Numbered from the stretch's first letter, positions 46,940-56,489 are shown. The stretch: 64,000 nucleotides of DNA from Bacteroidetes bacterium UBA2664 (GCA_002359315.1 DEMS01000034.1:75725-139724), one strand, 5' to 3'. Notes: generated from the letters alone by a model not told the origin. Program-made: numbers and translations.

Positions 46940-47467
46940 TTAGTACCCTGATTCTTCTTCCGGCTCAGGAAGAATTACCGTATCAATAATGTGTACAACG
47001 CCATTGGATGCTTCTACATCAGCCATCACAACGTTTGCGCCATTCACCGTAACACCATCACCGACACCGATGGTTACATCGCTTCCCTGTACAGTTTCTG
47101 CTTCCATACCGTCACTTAGATCCGTTGACATCACTTTACCCGGTACTACGTGATAAGTAAGTATAGAAATCAGCATATCTCTGTTCTCTTCAAGCAGAAG
47201 TGATTCCAATGTACCTTCCGGAAGCGCTGCAAATGCTTCATTTGTTGGGGCAAATACGGTAAATGGCCCTTCTGATTGAAGTACCTCTACCAAGCCTGCA
47301 GCCTGAACGGCAGCAACCAGAGTCGAAAGGATATCTGTTTGAACCGCCAGTTCAACAATATCACTGTCATGATTGTGGTCACTCTTAATTTCACTGTTGT
47401 TAATCGGCACTGCGGCAAGCATACAAATTGCAGCTAACACAAGCCCTATTGACTTAATTGATTTCAT
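46940..47467 (-). CDS. Secreted fasciclin-domain protein
   Basis: The 175-residue protein has a signal peptide and a single FAS1 domain with its H1/H2 motifs (LVEVLQSEGPFTVFAPTNEAF and DVEASNGVVHIIDTVILP). FAS1 proteins act in adhesion or surface contact. The C-terminus is short and acidic (PEPEEESGY). It has its own promoter region and shares the downstream terminator with the metalloprotease gene. Confidence 0.92.
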   Translation of the reverse strand: MKSIKSIGLVLAAICMLAAVPINNSEIKSDHNHDSDIVELAVQTDILSTLVAAVQAAGLVEVLQSEGPFTVFAPTNEAFAALPEGTLESLLLEENRDMLISILTYHVVPGKVMSTDLSDGMEAETVQGSDVTIGVGDGVTVNGANVVMADVEASNGVVHIIDTVILPEPEEESGY

Positions 47468-47775
47468 GATTCTCTATTTAAATTGGAGTTAAAAATCTGA
47501 CATAAATTTAATTTCACCTCAGAATGTGCATAAAAAACAGCCGATTCAGCTTATAGGTTCCTCTTTTCTGTTCAATTTTTAAGTTCTCAGATTTGTTGGT
47601 AACAAGTTGAACAAGAACAGATTAGATTACACCTTTCTGAACAGGTTATTTAATTAAGGTTAATTATCCGGTGTGAGAATGCTCTATTTTGAGCGTAGTA
47701 CATGAAAATCCTGTACAAAATGTTTTTTATTAGGTATAACCATCTATCCATGTGTATTACCCATAGTATAGATTC
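47468..47775. other. Divergent promoter region, no gene seen
   Basis: This 308-bp AT-rich spacer separates the fasciclin gene from the sigma-factor gene. I see no open frame of note, no repeat and no strong hairpin. Confidence 0.5.
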
Positions 47776-48354
47776 ATGAATTTAAAAACAGATGAACACA
47801 TAGCGAAATTGGCTGTTCGCATCCGCCGCTCCGACCGCAAGGCATTTGATGAGCTCTTCCGGATGTTTTATCCGGGTCTCGTCCGTTTTGCGCAAAGTTA
47901 CACCCGCGACAAAGCCACCGCATATGATGTTGTGCAGGATGCATTTGTGAATCTGTGGCAACGCCGGGAACAGATTGATGGTAAACTGTCGCTGAAATCA
48001 TACATTTTCACATCAGTAAAAAACCACAGCCTGAATGCGATACGAAAGAAATCAACGATTACACTTGATAGTGATTTAACCGATGATCAACCTGATGAAA
48101 ATAACATCATTCCATTTGAGGAGACTTCCCAAAATGATCTCCGGGAGCTATTTAGCGAATGGATCCGTCAATTACCGGATCGCCAGCGAGAAGCTTTTGA
48201 ACTCAGCCGGTTTGATGGGCTTGACCATGAAGAAATTGCAGACGTAATGAACGTATCACCCAAAACCGTGAACAACCATATTGTTCTTGCACTGCGAACA
48301 TTAAAAGACTGCTATCAACAATACAAGGAAAACAGAAAAAACCACGATGAGTAA
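47776..48354 (+). CDS. ECF-type RNA polymerase sigma factor
   Basis: The 192-residue protein has sigma region 2 (DELFRMFYPGLVRFAQSYTRDKATAYDVVQDAFVNLW) and region 4 (QLPDRQREAFELSRFDGLDHEEIADVMNVSPKTVNNHI). It is of the Bacteroidota FecI-like group. It is followed by an anti-sigma FecR gene and a TonB receptor with an STN domain, so it is probably switched on by a ligand bound at the outer membrane. The stop overlaps the fecR-like start by 8 bases (ATGAGTAA). Confidence 0.93.
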   Translation: MNLKTDEHIAKLAVRIRRSDRKAFDELFRMFYPGLVRFAQSYTRDKATAYDVVQDAFVNLWQRREQIDGKLSLKSYIFTSVKNHSLNAIRKKSTITLDSDLTDDQPDENNIIPFEETSQNDLRELFSEWIRQLPDRQREAFELSRFDGLDHEEIADVMNVSPKTVNNHIVLALRTLKDCYQQYKENRKNHDE

Positions 48355-49282
48355 ACCGAACAAACATTTATTACCCGATTCCGTTGGCCGTCGGTTTGAC
48401 AAATCTGAGCGGGATCAAATTCGTGAAGTTTGGGATATATCCGGTTCCTTAGAGGATTCAGTAACCCCCGGCGAAACTGAGCGGGCACTTTCTGACCTAC
48501 ACTTGAGGCTTGAAATGACCGGTGAGATGAAGTCGAAGCCTGAAATCGTGATCGGATGGTTACATAAACATTCAAGGCTTTTGGTAGCCGCTATAGCTCT
48601 CATCACGCTCACATCGCTTTTTTTTCTAGTGCCAAAAACGGTGGTGGTCTCTTACGGTGAAATGGCAACTGTTGAACTGCCTGATGGAACGACCATCGAA
48701 ATGAACAGCGGATCGAGCATTCGCTATAACCGCTTCTATCAATTTACGAACCGAACCGTTGAATTAAATGGGGAAGCTTATTTTTCAGTCGTCAGCCATG
48801 GCCACCCGTTTATTGTTGAAACCAATGGAGCAACTGTCGAAGTAACAGGGACTCGCTTTAATGTACGATCTTGGAATGATGAACCTGAAAATGGTGTAGT
48901 CGTAACAGTGGCCGAAGGCGAAGTCTATTTTTACCCAGGGTTATTATCAGAAAACCCGGTAATCCTTCATACCGGTGAAACCAGTCATTGGAACCGTGGC
49001 GAAACCCAGCCCTCATCTCCCAAAATGGTTGAAATGGAGGAGATCACTGCATGGCGAGATTTACGGTTTGTATTCCGTGAACAAACTCTTGCCTCCATCT
49101 TGCGAGATCTCGAACGCCGATATGACGTTGCTATCGAATTGGAAGCCGAACAAGCAGCAAGTACAACCCTGACAGCTTACTATTCACAACAGGTCTCGCT
49201 CGAATCCGTTCTTAATGATATCTGTGCTGTAAAAGGTCTACGGTACACACAAACCACGAATGGGTATCGCATTTTTAAGTGA
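48347..49282 (+). CDS. FecR-type anti-sigma factor
   Basis: The 311-residue protein has a cytoplasmic N-terminal region (~1-75), one membrane helix (LLVAAIALITLTSLFFLV, ~80-97), a periplasmic FecR domain (GEMATVELPDGTTIEMNSGS, VELNGEAYFSV, VEVTGTRFNVRSW) and a C-terminal STN-like domain of the DUF4974 kind (ILRDLERRYDVAIELE). It should hold the sigma factor until the receptor signals. Confidence 0.92.
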   Translation: MSKPNKHLLPDSVGRRFDKSERDQIREVWDISGSLEDSVTPGETERALSDLHLRLEMTGEMKSKPEIVIGWLHKHSRLLVAAIALITLTSLFFLVPKTVVVSYGEMATVELPDGTTIEMNSGSSIRYNRFYQFTNRTVELNGEAYFSVVSHGHPFIVETNGATVEVTGTRFNVRSWNDEPENGVVVTVAEGEVYFYPGLLSENPVILHTGETSHWNRGETQPSSPKMVEMEEITAWRDLRFVFREQTLASILRDLERRYDVAIELEAEQAASTTLTAYYSQQVSLESVLNDICAVKGLRYTQTTNGYRIFK

Positions 49283-52091
49283 TCAATCACTACAGGTGAA
49301 AAAATTACAAATCTATATTATTCTGTTCATTTCAGTGCTTCTTTTTGGAGCAGAAGTACTCAATGCGCAGAACAAGGAATCAAACAGAACTTATTCATTC
49401 GAATTTCGGGGGGAATCCCTGAGTGAAGCCCTTGACCGGATAACACGCACTGCAGATATTGACCTGGTTTACGATCCACAGCTTGTCAGAGGACTCAATG
49501 TATACCAGCATATCCGGAACAAGCACGTTTCCGAAATGCTTACATTGCTATTGAATGAGTTTCAACTCGATTATCTAACACTATCTTCGGGCACTATAGT
49601 CATCGTAAAATCGGTCTCCGAAGGGCCCTTTTTCGGCACTTTCTCAGGTAAAATTACCGACAGAATTTCCGGGGATCCGCTGCCGGGGGCTACTGTTTAT
49701 CTTGCAGATGCATCTGGCGGAACCAGTACAAACCACATAGGTAATTTTTCATTGAATCGTCTGATGACCGGCTCACATACCATCATTTTCAGTTATGTAG
49801 GCTACGAACCGGTCATATTAACAGTACAAATTGAACCCAATCAACAGCTCAGGGAACAGATTCGATTAGCCCCTAAACCGATATCTTCTACTCCAATTGT
49901 GATCGAGTCCCACCGTCCGGGTTTATCGCAAAAGGCAAGTCAGATATTATCTTCCGGACAACAAGGAACGCTTCAACCGGCCGCTACTTTTCGTGACCCC
50001 ATTCGCAACCTAAATTTTGTCCCAGGAGTGCAGTACGGTCTGCCCATGACCTCACTTCATCTCCAGGGTGGACAACAAACCGAGCATCGTATTCTCCTGG
50101 ATGATATTCCGATTTATAACCCCTTTAGTGTGGGTCAACTTTTCAGTTCATTCAGTCCATATGCTATCGGCACGATTGAACTTCACCGCGCCGGCTATGG
50201 AGTAGAACATGGCAGCCAGATTGCAGGGATTGTAAACCTGAAGCAAGATCATAACCAAAACTCTGAAAACAGCGCTACACTGCAAGGCGATCATCTGAGC
50301 ATGAACCTGAAGGGTGATGTGACCATACCTGTGGGTAATGGAAAACAACTCGAACTCATGTCTGCCCTGCGAACAAATTTCTGGGATCAATACCGGTCTC
50401 CCTATCTACGTAACACACTGCAAAATTGGAACATCATGGATCCCATGATATCAAATGCCCTGAATAGTATTGATGAGAATCCTGCATTTTATGATCCATA
50501 TTCTCACGAATCGGATGTTTCGTTTTTCGATTATCATCTATCCATGAATTACCGGCCGGATGATTTCAGTTCGTTTACAGGAACTCTGTATTTGGGTGAA
50601 AATCAAATTAAAACTCTGATGATGAACAGTCTGAGAGTTGGGTACAGTGGAATGCCCTTTATCTTTTCCGGTGATAGCCATCATTGGAACAATTTTGCGG
50701 GTGGACTCCGATGGGATAAAATGATCTCCCCACGCCTCGATCTGACTCTCCGGGCAGGGTACAGTTCAAATCAGTTTACACATTCGAGCAGCATAGGCGC
50801 CACAGCCCGCCCGGAGCTATTTCTCGGGAATGATATCAGATATTCGGTCCAGGCAGCCGAGGGTAGTGATTTTTTAGATATAACACCGCTCCCTACACAA
50901 ATTGATGGAAATTCTATTCGCCATGGCCTGATCTCCGCAAAAGCCACCTATAGTGTAAATCCAGCCACTTCATTTGAAGGCGGTTTTCAGGCAGAACAGA
51001 TCTCATCAATGGTTCTAATCTCCGATGACATTGACCATTCCGGTGATATCAATGTTAATCAAACCTCATCACTCATCAGCAACTATTTGATGAGCCGCCA
51101 CTATTTCGGGTCCAATTGGATTGGCGAATTGGGTTCCCGATTCACTTATTCCACTCAAACAGATCAGGTTTATGCCGAGCCACGTGCTTCTATTCAATAC
51201 GATCAGACTGAATCGAGATTTCGTTATTGGAGCCTGCGGTTTTCCGGTGGACTCTACAGACAATTTATCAATGAATATCGCCTCACAAATACCGGGGTAA
51301 CAGCTATCGTTCCTACATTTTCGATTTGGAGTCATGCCGATGGATCTGCCATTCCAAAAGCTTGGCATTTGAGTGGCTCCTGGTTGGTAGAACCGGCAGA
51401 AAATACATCCATTATTCTTGATGGATATTACAAATGGCAGCCTATTGCACAAATCACATCTTATTCAAACCTGAGAGAAGCTCAGCAGACTGGTACAGCA
51501 ATCGAGCGAAATCAAATCAATGCATTTGGGGAGACAACCGACATACGAGCTGCCGGAGGAGGGATTCGGGTTGAACAGTCACTGGCCGGATCAACAATAA
51601 ATCTTAAGGCGGGATATGATTACAGCTATTCTCGGGTCAATATGGAAACACAGTTTGGCCGAGCCCTGCCTGCACCCTGGAACGAACCCCATCGACTTCA
51701 GCTTCGTGCAATCTGGCATCTCCATTCAACCGTGAGTTTGGTCTCTAAATGGCAGGGAATCTGGGGCAGGTCATGGGCCTATCGCGACGCGTATTACAAC
51801 TTTCTCTCTTTCAACCAAACCAACAGTAATACTGAATTTGATTTTAACAGCCCGGAAAAAGATCTTCTGCCGGCATTTTACCAGCTCGATATGTCAGTGG
51901 TTTACCGGCCGGTTCTGGGTCCGGCCGATCTCGAATTTCGCCTCGATCTGATCAATCTCCTCAATCGAAAAAATGCTGTTGATCAAACCCTGAATCCCGT
52001 ATTTAACGGACTGGAAATGATCGGGTATGAAGAAACATACCGAACATTCCCCGGATTTTATCCCTCAGTAAGCATCAGTGCAGCCTTCTGA
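49260..52091 (+). CDS. TonB-dependent outer-membrane receptor with STN signalling domain
   Basis: The ~943-residue protein has a signal peptide (…LLFGAEVLNAQ), an STN domain (~50-120), a carboxypeptidase-like beta domain (GKITDRISGDPLPGATVYL, SYVGYEPV), a plug (~220-330) and a barrel ending in PSVSISAAF. The STN domain contacts the FecR protein, so this is a transducing receptor. No SusD partner follows, and the ligand is unknown. The start is ATG 49260, within fecR; a GTG at 49296 would give a more ordinary signal peptide. Confidence 0.92.
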   Translation: MGIAFLSDQSLQVKKLQIYIILFISVLLFGAEVLNAQNKESNRTYSFEFRGESLSEALDRITRTADIDLVYDPQLVRGLNVYQHIRNKHVSEMLTLLLNEFQLDYLTLSSGTIVIVKSVSEGPFFGTFSGKITDRISGDPLPGATVYLADASGGTSTNHIGNFSLNRLMTGSHTIIFSYVGYEPVILTVQIEPNQQLREQIRLAPKPISSTPIVIESHRPGLSQKASQILSSGQQGTLQPAATFRDPIRNLNFVPGVQYGLPMTSLHLQGGQQTEHRILLDDIPIYNPFSVGQLFSSFSPYAIGTIELHRAGYGVEHGSQIAGIVNLKQDHNQNSENSATLQGDHLSMNLKGDVTIPVGNGKQLELMSALRTNFWDQYRSPYLRNTLQNWNIMDPMISNALNSIDENPAFYDPYSHESDVSFFDYHLSMNYRPDDFSSFTGTLYLGENQIKTLMMNSLRVGYSGMPFIFSGDSHHWNNFAGGLRWDKMISPRLDLTLRAGYSSNQFTHSSSIGATARPELFLGNDIRYSVQAAEGSDFLDITPLPTQIDGNSIRHGLISAKATYSVNPATSFEGGFQAEQISSMVLISDDIDHSGDINVNQTSSLISNYLMSRHYFGSNWIGELGSRFTYSTQTDQVYAEPRASIQYDQTESRFRYWSLRFSGGLYRQFINEYRLTNTGVTAIVPTFSIWSHADGSAIPKAWHLSGSWLVEPAENTSIILDGYYKWQPIAQITSYSNLREAQQTGTAIERNQINAFGETTDIRAAGGGIRVEQSLAGSTINLKAGYDYSYSRVNMETQFGRALPAPWNEPHRLQLRAIWHLHSTVSLVSKWQGIWGRSWAYRDAYYNFLSFNQTNSNTEFDFNSPEKDLLPAFYQLDMSVVYRPVLGPADLEFRLDLINLLNRKNAVDQTLNPVFNGLEMIGYEETYRTFPGFYPSVSISAAF

Positions 52092-52421
52092 TGAAAAAAA
52101 CCAATCGTTTATAAGTCTTTCTACGCTTTACCTTCAATGAGAACATTTTTTAATTGTCAGAGTTTGTAGGCATCCACACACGCCTTATACACAATTTTCA
52201 AGAAAATATTTTCAAATTAGGTACTGACCAATTATCAAGTGTATTACATCCAGAGTAGGTTATTTAAAATTTGCTTGATGTTTGATTCGGTGAAAATAAT
52301 TCGCCCTCCCGGTTTGAATGAAGCCTACTTAAAATTTAATTCCCGGCAAAACGGCGAACCGTTATTTAGAGATTAAATCAACATTCATATAAAATTATAA
52401 TTCATTAGATAACAATAATTT
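52092..52421. other. Spacer after the TonB receptor, no gene seen
   Basis: This 330-bp AT-rich gap holds no recognisable gene, repeat or terminator. It could carry the promoter of the downstream conserved gene. Confidence 0.4.
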
Positions 52422-53450
52422 ATGACTCAAAGATACTCTATAATACTGGTTCTGCCATTCCTCCTCCTGTTGGCTTTTTTATATGTTATCATTGACAGCG
52501 ATTCAAAAAATTCCGGAACAATTAATGCGGTTATTGGTGATGAAAGTTATCTTCAGCTTCACGGTGAATTACCTGATATGCATACTCCGGATTCTATTAG
52601 AATTCAGACCCACCTTAATTATGTAGTGGGATTTTTGCGCAACCGGCCCACTGATCATCTAACTACGGAACAGGAGACAAACCGCCAAAAATATCTTGAC
52701 CTGTTAAAAAAGTACATTGCAAAAGGCGAATTCCCACACAATGATGGTCATCCCGACAACCGCAGACCCACTTTTGTGAGTGAAAACGGGCATATCTGTG
52801 CGGTAGGCTGGCTGGTGAAACAGACATACGGCCCTGAAATCATTCAAGAGATTAATAAAGAGTACAAGTATGATTATATCCAGGATATCGACCACCCGGA
52901 TTTTCAAGAATGGGTAGATCATTCAGGTTTTACAATCGAAGAGCTGGCGATGATTCAGCCCATGTACGGTCCAATCATTACCGAAGAAGTAAAAGAGAAC
53001 CGGAACCATATAAGCAGATCGTATGCAGTTGGTACAACTCTGTCGATAGGCAGTAACGCACTCTATATGAGTAACTCCTCCGGCAATCCATGGATATTAG
53101 ATAGCCCCCGGCAGACGCACTGGTTTGGTTTGGCTGCTGGAACGGCTTCCGTCGTTTTGGGTGTGTTGAATGTAAATAATGCTAAAACATACACAGAGCC
53201 TGAGATCCAGATCTGCTGGGTGAATTGCACAGTAAAAGAAGTTACCCAGACAAATCACTTGCGCACCGGTGTGGCGGCCTCAACCATTGCAGTTGGCCTG
53301 GTGAGCATGACACGTGCGGGATACCACCTGCTACGAGGGTCGGATAAAGCTACTAAACAACCCTCCGGGTTGGGAGTCACTGCACTCATTGCCGCGCCGA
53401 AAATGTCAGATGAGGTCGTCCCTGCTTTGACCTATTCGATAAGGTTCTGA
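52422..53450 (+). CDS. Conserved membrane or secreted protein of unknown function
   Basis: The 342-residue protein has an N-terminal hydrophobic segment (~6-24), then a conserved-looking domain with RQKYLDLLKKYIAKGEFPHN, RRPTFVSENGHICAVGWLV, YDYIQDIDHPDFQEWVDHSG and FTIEELAMIQPMYGP. I recall this pattern (FPxN, CAVG, sGxTxEELAxIQPxY) from uncharacterised Bacteroidota and myxobacterial proteins, without any function. Two or more hydrophobic stretches follow (~225-240, ~275-295). It lies after the sigma/FecR/receptor genes in the same direction, with a 330-bp gap, so it may or may not belong to that regulon. Confidence 0.7.
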   Translation: MTQRYSIILVLPFLLLLAFLYVIIDSDSKNSGTINAVIGDESYLQLHGELPDMHTPDSIRIQTHLNYVVGFLRNRPTDHLTTEQETNRQKYLDLLKKYIAKGEFPHNDGHPDNRRPTFVSENGHICAVGWLVKQTYGPEIIQEINKEYKYDYIQDIDHPDFQEWVDHSGFTIEELAMIQPMYGPIITEEVKENRNHISRSYAVGTTLSIGSNALYMSNSSGNPWILDSPRQTHWFGLAAGTASVVLGVLNVNNAKTYTEPEIQICWVNCTVKEVTQTNHLRTGVAASTIAVGLVSMTRAGYHLLRGSDKATKQPSGLGVTALIAAPKMSDEVVPALTYSIRF

Positions 53451-53487
53451 TGGCTTGGACTAAAAATATATTAACAGGTTTTATTCT

Positions 53488-53643
53488 CTGATAAAAAATC
53501 TAAATCTACTTGTAACTCTGTTGATTATTTTCCTGATAACTGCCTGATGCGGTTTGCAGTCAATCACCGAACCTAATCTGACCGGAGATTGGGATTGGGT
53601 AACAACATTCGGTGGATTCAATCCCATCCTTTCTCTCCAATAA
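53488..53643 (+). pseudogene. Remnant of a lipocalin-like lipoprotein gene with in-frame stop
   Basis: The frame reads LIKNLNLLVTLLIIFLITA, then TGA, then CGLQSITEPNLTGDWDWVTT and FGGFN. This is a lipoprotein signal whose lipobox Cys directly follows a stop codon, then the start of a 'G-W-W-GG' lipocalin-like domain. The start ATG is missing and the domain is lost after about 30 residues, where the frame runs into the 3' end of pcm. It is clearly non-functional. Confidence 0.55.
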
Positions 53644-54277
53644 GGGGGACAAATTTAAAATTCTGCAGCCGTTCTTCTTCGTAATCATCCTCAGAGACAC
53701 GTGTAATTCGGGTCATTATCTGGCTTTTTTGACTGCCGACCGGAACAACCAACCGTCCGCCAATATTTAACTGCTGAATTAAATCTTCAGGGACTACCGG
53801 GGCACCAGCTGTGACTACGATTCCATCATAAGGCGAATATGCACCCCACCCCAGAGTGCCATCCCCCAGTTTTAAAGTTGGCCGATATCCCAATTCATTC
53901 AAGATCTTCTTTGCGGCCTGATAAAGCTTATCGTGCCGTTCAACACTGTATACATCGGCTCCCAGATAACAGAGTATAGCCGCCTGATAACCGGAACCGG
54001 TACCAATTTCAAGGATTTTATCTCCCTTTTTTACCTCCAACAGTTCGGTTTGAGCGGCAACTGTATACGGTTGCGAAATCGTTTGGCCACTTCCAATAGG
54101 CAGCGCAGTATCCTCGTATGCTCTTTTTTCAAGAGCAGTATCCACAAACTGATGACGGGGAATGGCTTCAATTGCCATTAAAACAGCGGAATCACGAATT
54201 CCTTTTTGCCGGATTCCTTCTACCAACTCTTTTCTTCGCTGGGTATGTTTTCTGTTTTCTCTGTTATCGTTTGCCAA
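53618..54277 (-). CDS. pcm: Protein-L-isoaspartate O-methyltransferase
   Basis: The 219-residue enzyme repairs isoaspartyl residues in aged proteins. Signatures are PRHQFVD, LPIGSGQTISQPYTVA, the SAM site ILEIGTGSGYQAAIL, VYSVERH, YDGIVVTAGAPVVPE and LVVPVG. Full length for the family. It is monocistronic and convergent with the broken lipoprotein gene. Confidence 0.96.
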   Translation of the reverse strand: MANDNRENRKHTQRRKELVEGIRQKGIRDSAVLMAIEAIPRHQFVDTALEKRAYEDTALPIGSGQTISQPYTVAAQTELLEVKKGDKILEIGTGSGYQAAILCYLGADVYSVERHDKLYQAAKKILNELGYRPTLKLGDGTLGWGAYSPYDGIVVTAGAPVVPEDLIQQLNIGGRLVVPVGSQKSQIMTRITRVSEDDYEEERLQNFKFVPLIGEKGWD

Positions 54278-54338
54278 TGGTCTTTTTATCTATTTCTGAA
54301 TACAATTTTAAAATAATATATCGTGAGTTCGATATAGA

Positions 54339-54458
54339 ATGAAGATAACAATCGTTCAGCCTGACTTACCCTATCGGGGAGATATGTACCGGGATTCATT
54401 TCTTCCGATACAACTTGTCCCAAACCATCGGGATAGCCGTAAGCCAGTACCAAAATAA
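54339..54458 (+). pseudogene. Possible N-terminal scrap of a nitrilase/amidase gene
   Basis: A 39-codon frame begins MKITIVQPDL, which resembles the first strand of carbon-nitrogen hydrolases of the YafV/omega-amidase type (MKITIIQ-type starts), then loses similarity. It is too short to be a working enzyme. The rest of the 353-bp gap between pcm and nhaC shows nothing recognisable. The assignment is weak. Confidence 0.2.
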
Positions 54459-54630
54459 GACAATCGATGCTCTGATAGAAATTTCTAATTTTTACCCCTT
54501 TATTTATACCATAATCCTGCCATTAAAAAAACCAATTGAATTTAATTGTAATGATTGTATTTTCATGTCATTGATTTTGCTTAATTCTTCGTCATAAGTA
54601 GGGGAAATAAGAATTAACCCATTGCTCTAA

Positions 54631-56367
54631 ATGAAAAAATTTGCCTTAACCGCAACCATTCTGACACTACTTTTCCTGGTTGCAGGTTGGTACGATCTGT
54701 TTGCTTTTGCTCAAATCAGCGGTGAACCCAAACCCTATTTTGGGACATGGCTCAGTCTGATTCCTCCTCTGGTTGCAATCGGTTTAGCACTTTGGACGCG
54801 AGAAGTGGTTTTATCCCTGTTTGCCGGTATTTGGATCGGATCTCTATTTATGGTCAGTTTCAACCCTTTTGCGGGGACGGCTCAGTCTCTCAATTTTATG
54901 GTGGAAGCACTCGTCATCAAGGACCATGTATCTATCATTGTTTTCAGTCTTTTTCTGGGTGGAATGGTCGGCGTGATGTCCAGAAGTGGAGGAAATCAGG
55001 GGATTGTGGAATCTTTGAGCAAATATGCGACAACGCGTCAGCGTGGACAACTTTTTTCATGGCTTTCGGCACTTTTTATCTTTTTTGACGATTACGCCAA
55101 TACACTGATTCGTGGGAATGCCCTTCGTCCCATGACAGATAAGCTGCAAATTTCCAGGGAAAAACTAGCCTACATAGTAGATTCCACAGCTGCTCCACTG
55201 GCTGTATGTGCCGTGATTACAACATGGATTGGATATGAGATCACTCAGATCCAGAACTCACTTGGAGATTTGGCAGCTTTATCGACCGATCCGCTAGTCG
55301 CAGCTCAACTGCAGGCGGGAGCAGATAGTGCCTTTACCATTTTTCTACACTCCATCCCTTATCTTTTTTATCCCATCTTAGCTCTGCTATTTGTTCTCAT
55401 GACTATCATCATGAAAAGAGAGTTTGGCCCGATGCTGGCCGCCGAGCGCCGTGCTTTTTCCGGCGGCGGGGTATCAAGGCCCGGTTCTACACCACCCATG
55501 GATACAGAATTGAATATTTTACAACCTGTAAAGGATAAACCCCGTCGATGGTATAACTCAGGACTTCCGGTCCTGACGGTTATTTTCGTTGCACTTTGGG
55601 GACTTTTTATAACAGGATCCGTCGGCTTGAGTGCTGATGAAATGAATATCACAAATATTATCGGAAATGCAGACCCTTTTTCCGCTCTGATCTGGGCATC
55701 TTTTGCGGGCAGTTTAATAGCAATTGTATTGGTAGTTTTTCAACGAATATTGACTGTGAATCAAGCCCTGGAATCTTGGATTGGGGGAATGCAATCCATG
55801 CTCATTGCGATCATCATTTTAGTATTGGCTTGGGGATTGGGTGGAATCACCGGTGAAATGGGGACCGGTACCTATTTAGCTGCATTGGTTGGAGATAGCC
55901 TGCCTCTTTCACTGCTTCCGGGACTCATTTTTTTCATTGCTGCAATCACAGCCTTCTCAACCGGTACTTCCTGGGGAACAATGGCAATTCTGTTTCCGGT
56001 GGCCATTCCAATGGCCGTATCCATGGGTGCCGGTGTCGGATTTGCCGGTGGCGAACACTACGCAATACTGCTTGGATCGATCAGCTCTGTAATGGCCGGT
56101 GCTGTTTTTGGCGATCACTGCTCACCCATTTCCGATACAACTATTTTGAGCTCCATGTCGTCCGCTTGCGACCTGATAGATCATGTGAGAACCCAGCTTC
56201 CATATGCATTGGTAATCGCAGCCGTAGCCATGTTTGTCGGGGAACTGCCGGCAGCCTTCGAATGGATTCACCCGATTTGGGGACTTATTGCCGGTTTTCT
56301 TATCCTCTATCTCATACTGAAATTTTTCGGCGAAGACCCGGAAGCAGAGATAAACCCGGAATATTAA
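54631..56367 (+). CDS. NhaC-family Na+/H+ antiporter
   Basis: The 578-residue protein has about 12 transmembrane helices. It shows SLIPPLVAIGLALWTREVVLSLFAGIWIG at the start, FLGGMVGVMSRSGG, FFDDYANTLIRGN (conserved acidic pair), FSTGTSWGTMAILFPVAIP and the C-terminal GDHCSPISDTTILSSMSSACD motif of the NhaC superfamily. It probably exchanges Na+ for H+; amino-acid antiport is a possible alternative in this superfamily. It supports life in salt water. Confidence 0.9.
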   Translation: MKKFALTATILTLLFLVAGWYDLFAFAQISGEPKPYFGTWLSLIPPLVAIGLALWTREVVLSLFAGIWIGSLFMVSFNPFAGTAQSLNFMVEALVIKDHVSIIVFSLFLGGMVGVMSRSGGNQGIVESLSKYATTRQRGQLFSWLSALFIFFDDYANTLIRGNALRPMTDKLQISREKLAYIVDSTAAPLAVCAVITTWIGYEITQIQNSLGDLAALSTDPLVAAQLQAGADSAFTIFLHSIPYLFYPILALLFVLMTIIMKREFGPMLAAERRAFSGGGVSRPGSTPPMDTELNILQPVKDKPRRWYNSGLPVLTVIFVALWGLFITGSVGLSADEMNITNIIGNADPFSALIWASFAGSLIAIVLVVFQRILTVNQALESWIGGMQSMLIAIIILVLAWGLGGITGEMGTGTYLAALVGDSLPLSLLPGLIFFIAAITAFSTGTSWGTMAILFPVAIPMAVSMGAGVGFAGGEHYAILLGSISSVMAGAVFGDHCSPISDTTILSSMSSACDLIDHVRTQLPYALVIAAVAMFVGELPAAFEWIHPIWGLIAGFLILYLILKFFGEDPEAEINPEY

Positions 56368-56440
56368 CCACCCGGATATTGGAAATGGCTGTCTAAAAAG
56401 CATTCAATGGGTTTTATAAAACCCATTCCAAAACCGTTGT

Positions 56441-56489
56441 CCTTTGAACCTTGAACCCTGTACCTTGTCCCATGACCCCTGAACTCCCG
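56441..56489 (+). repeat. Degenerate heptamer array (ACCTTGT)
   Basis: Seven-base words CCTTTGA, ACCTTGA, ACCCTGT, ACCTTGT, CCCATGA, CCCCTGA, ACTCCCG run in phase. A second stretch of the same kind (CCTTGTC, CCCTGTC, CCATGTA) follows at about 56550-56577. Confidence 0.55.

Noticed and set aside
47776..52091. SusC/SusD polysaccharide utilisation locus
   Set aside because: A sigma/FecR/TonB set is present, but no SusD lipoprotein or glycan-degrading enzyme follows, so the SusC/D label is not supported.
53545..53547. TGA read as selenocysteine in the lipoprotein remnant
   Set aside because: The codon precedes a lipobox Cys, no SECIS-like hairpin is evident, and the rest of the domain is missing; a dead gene is simpler.
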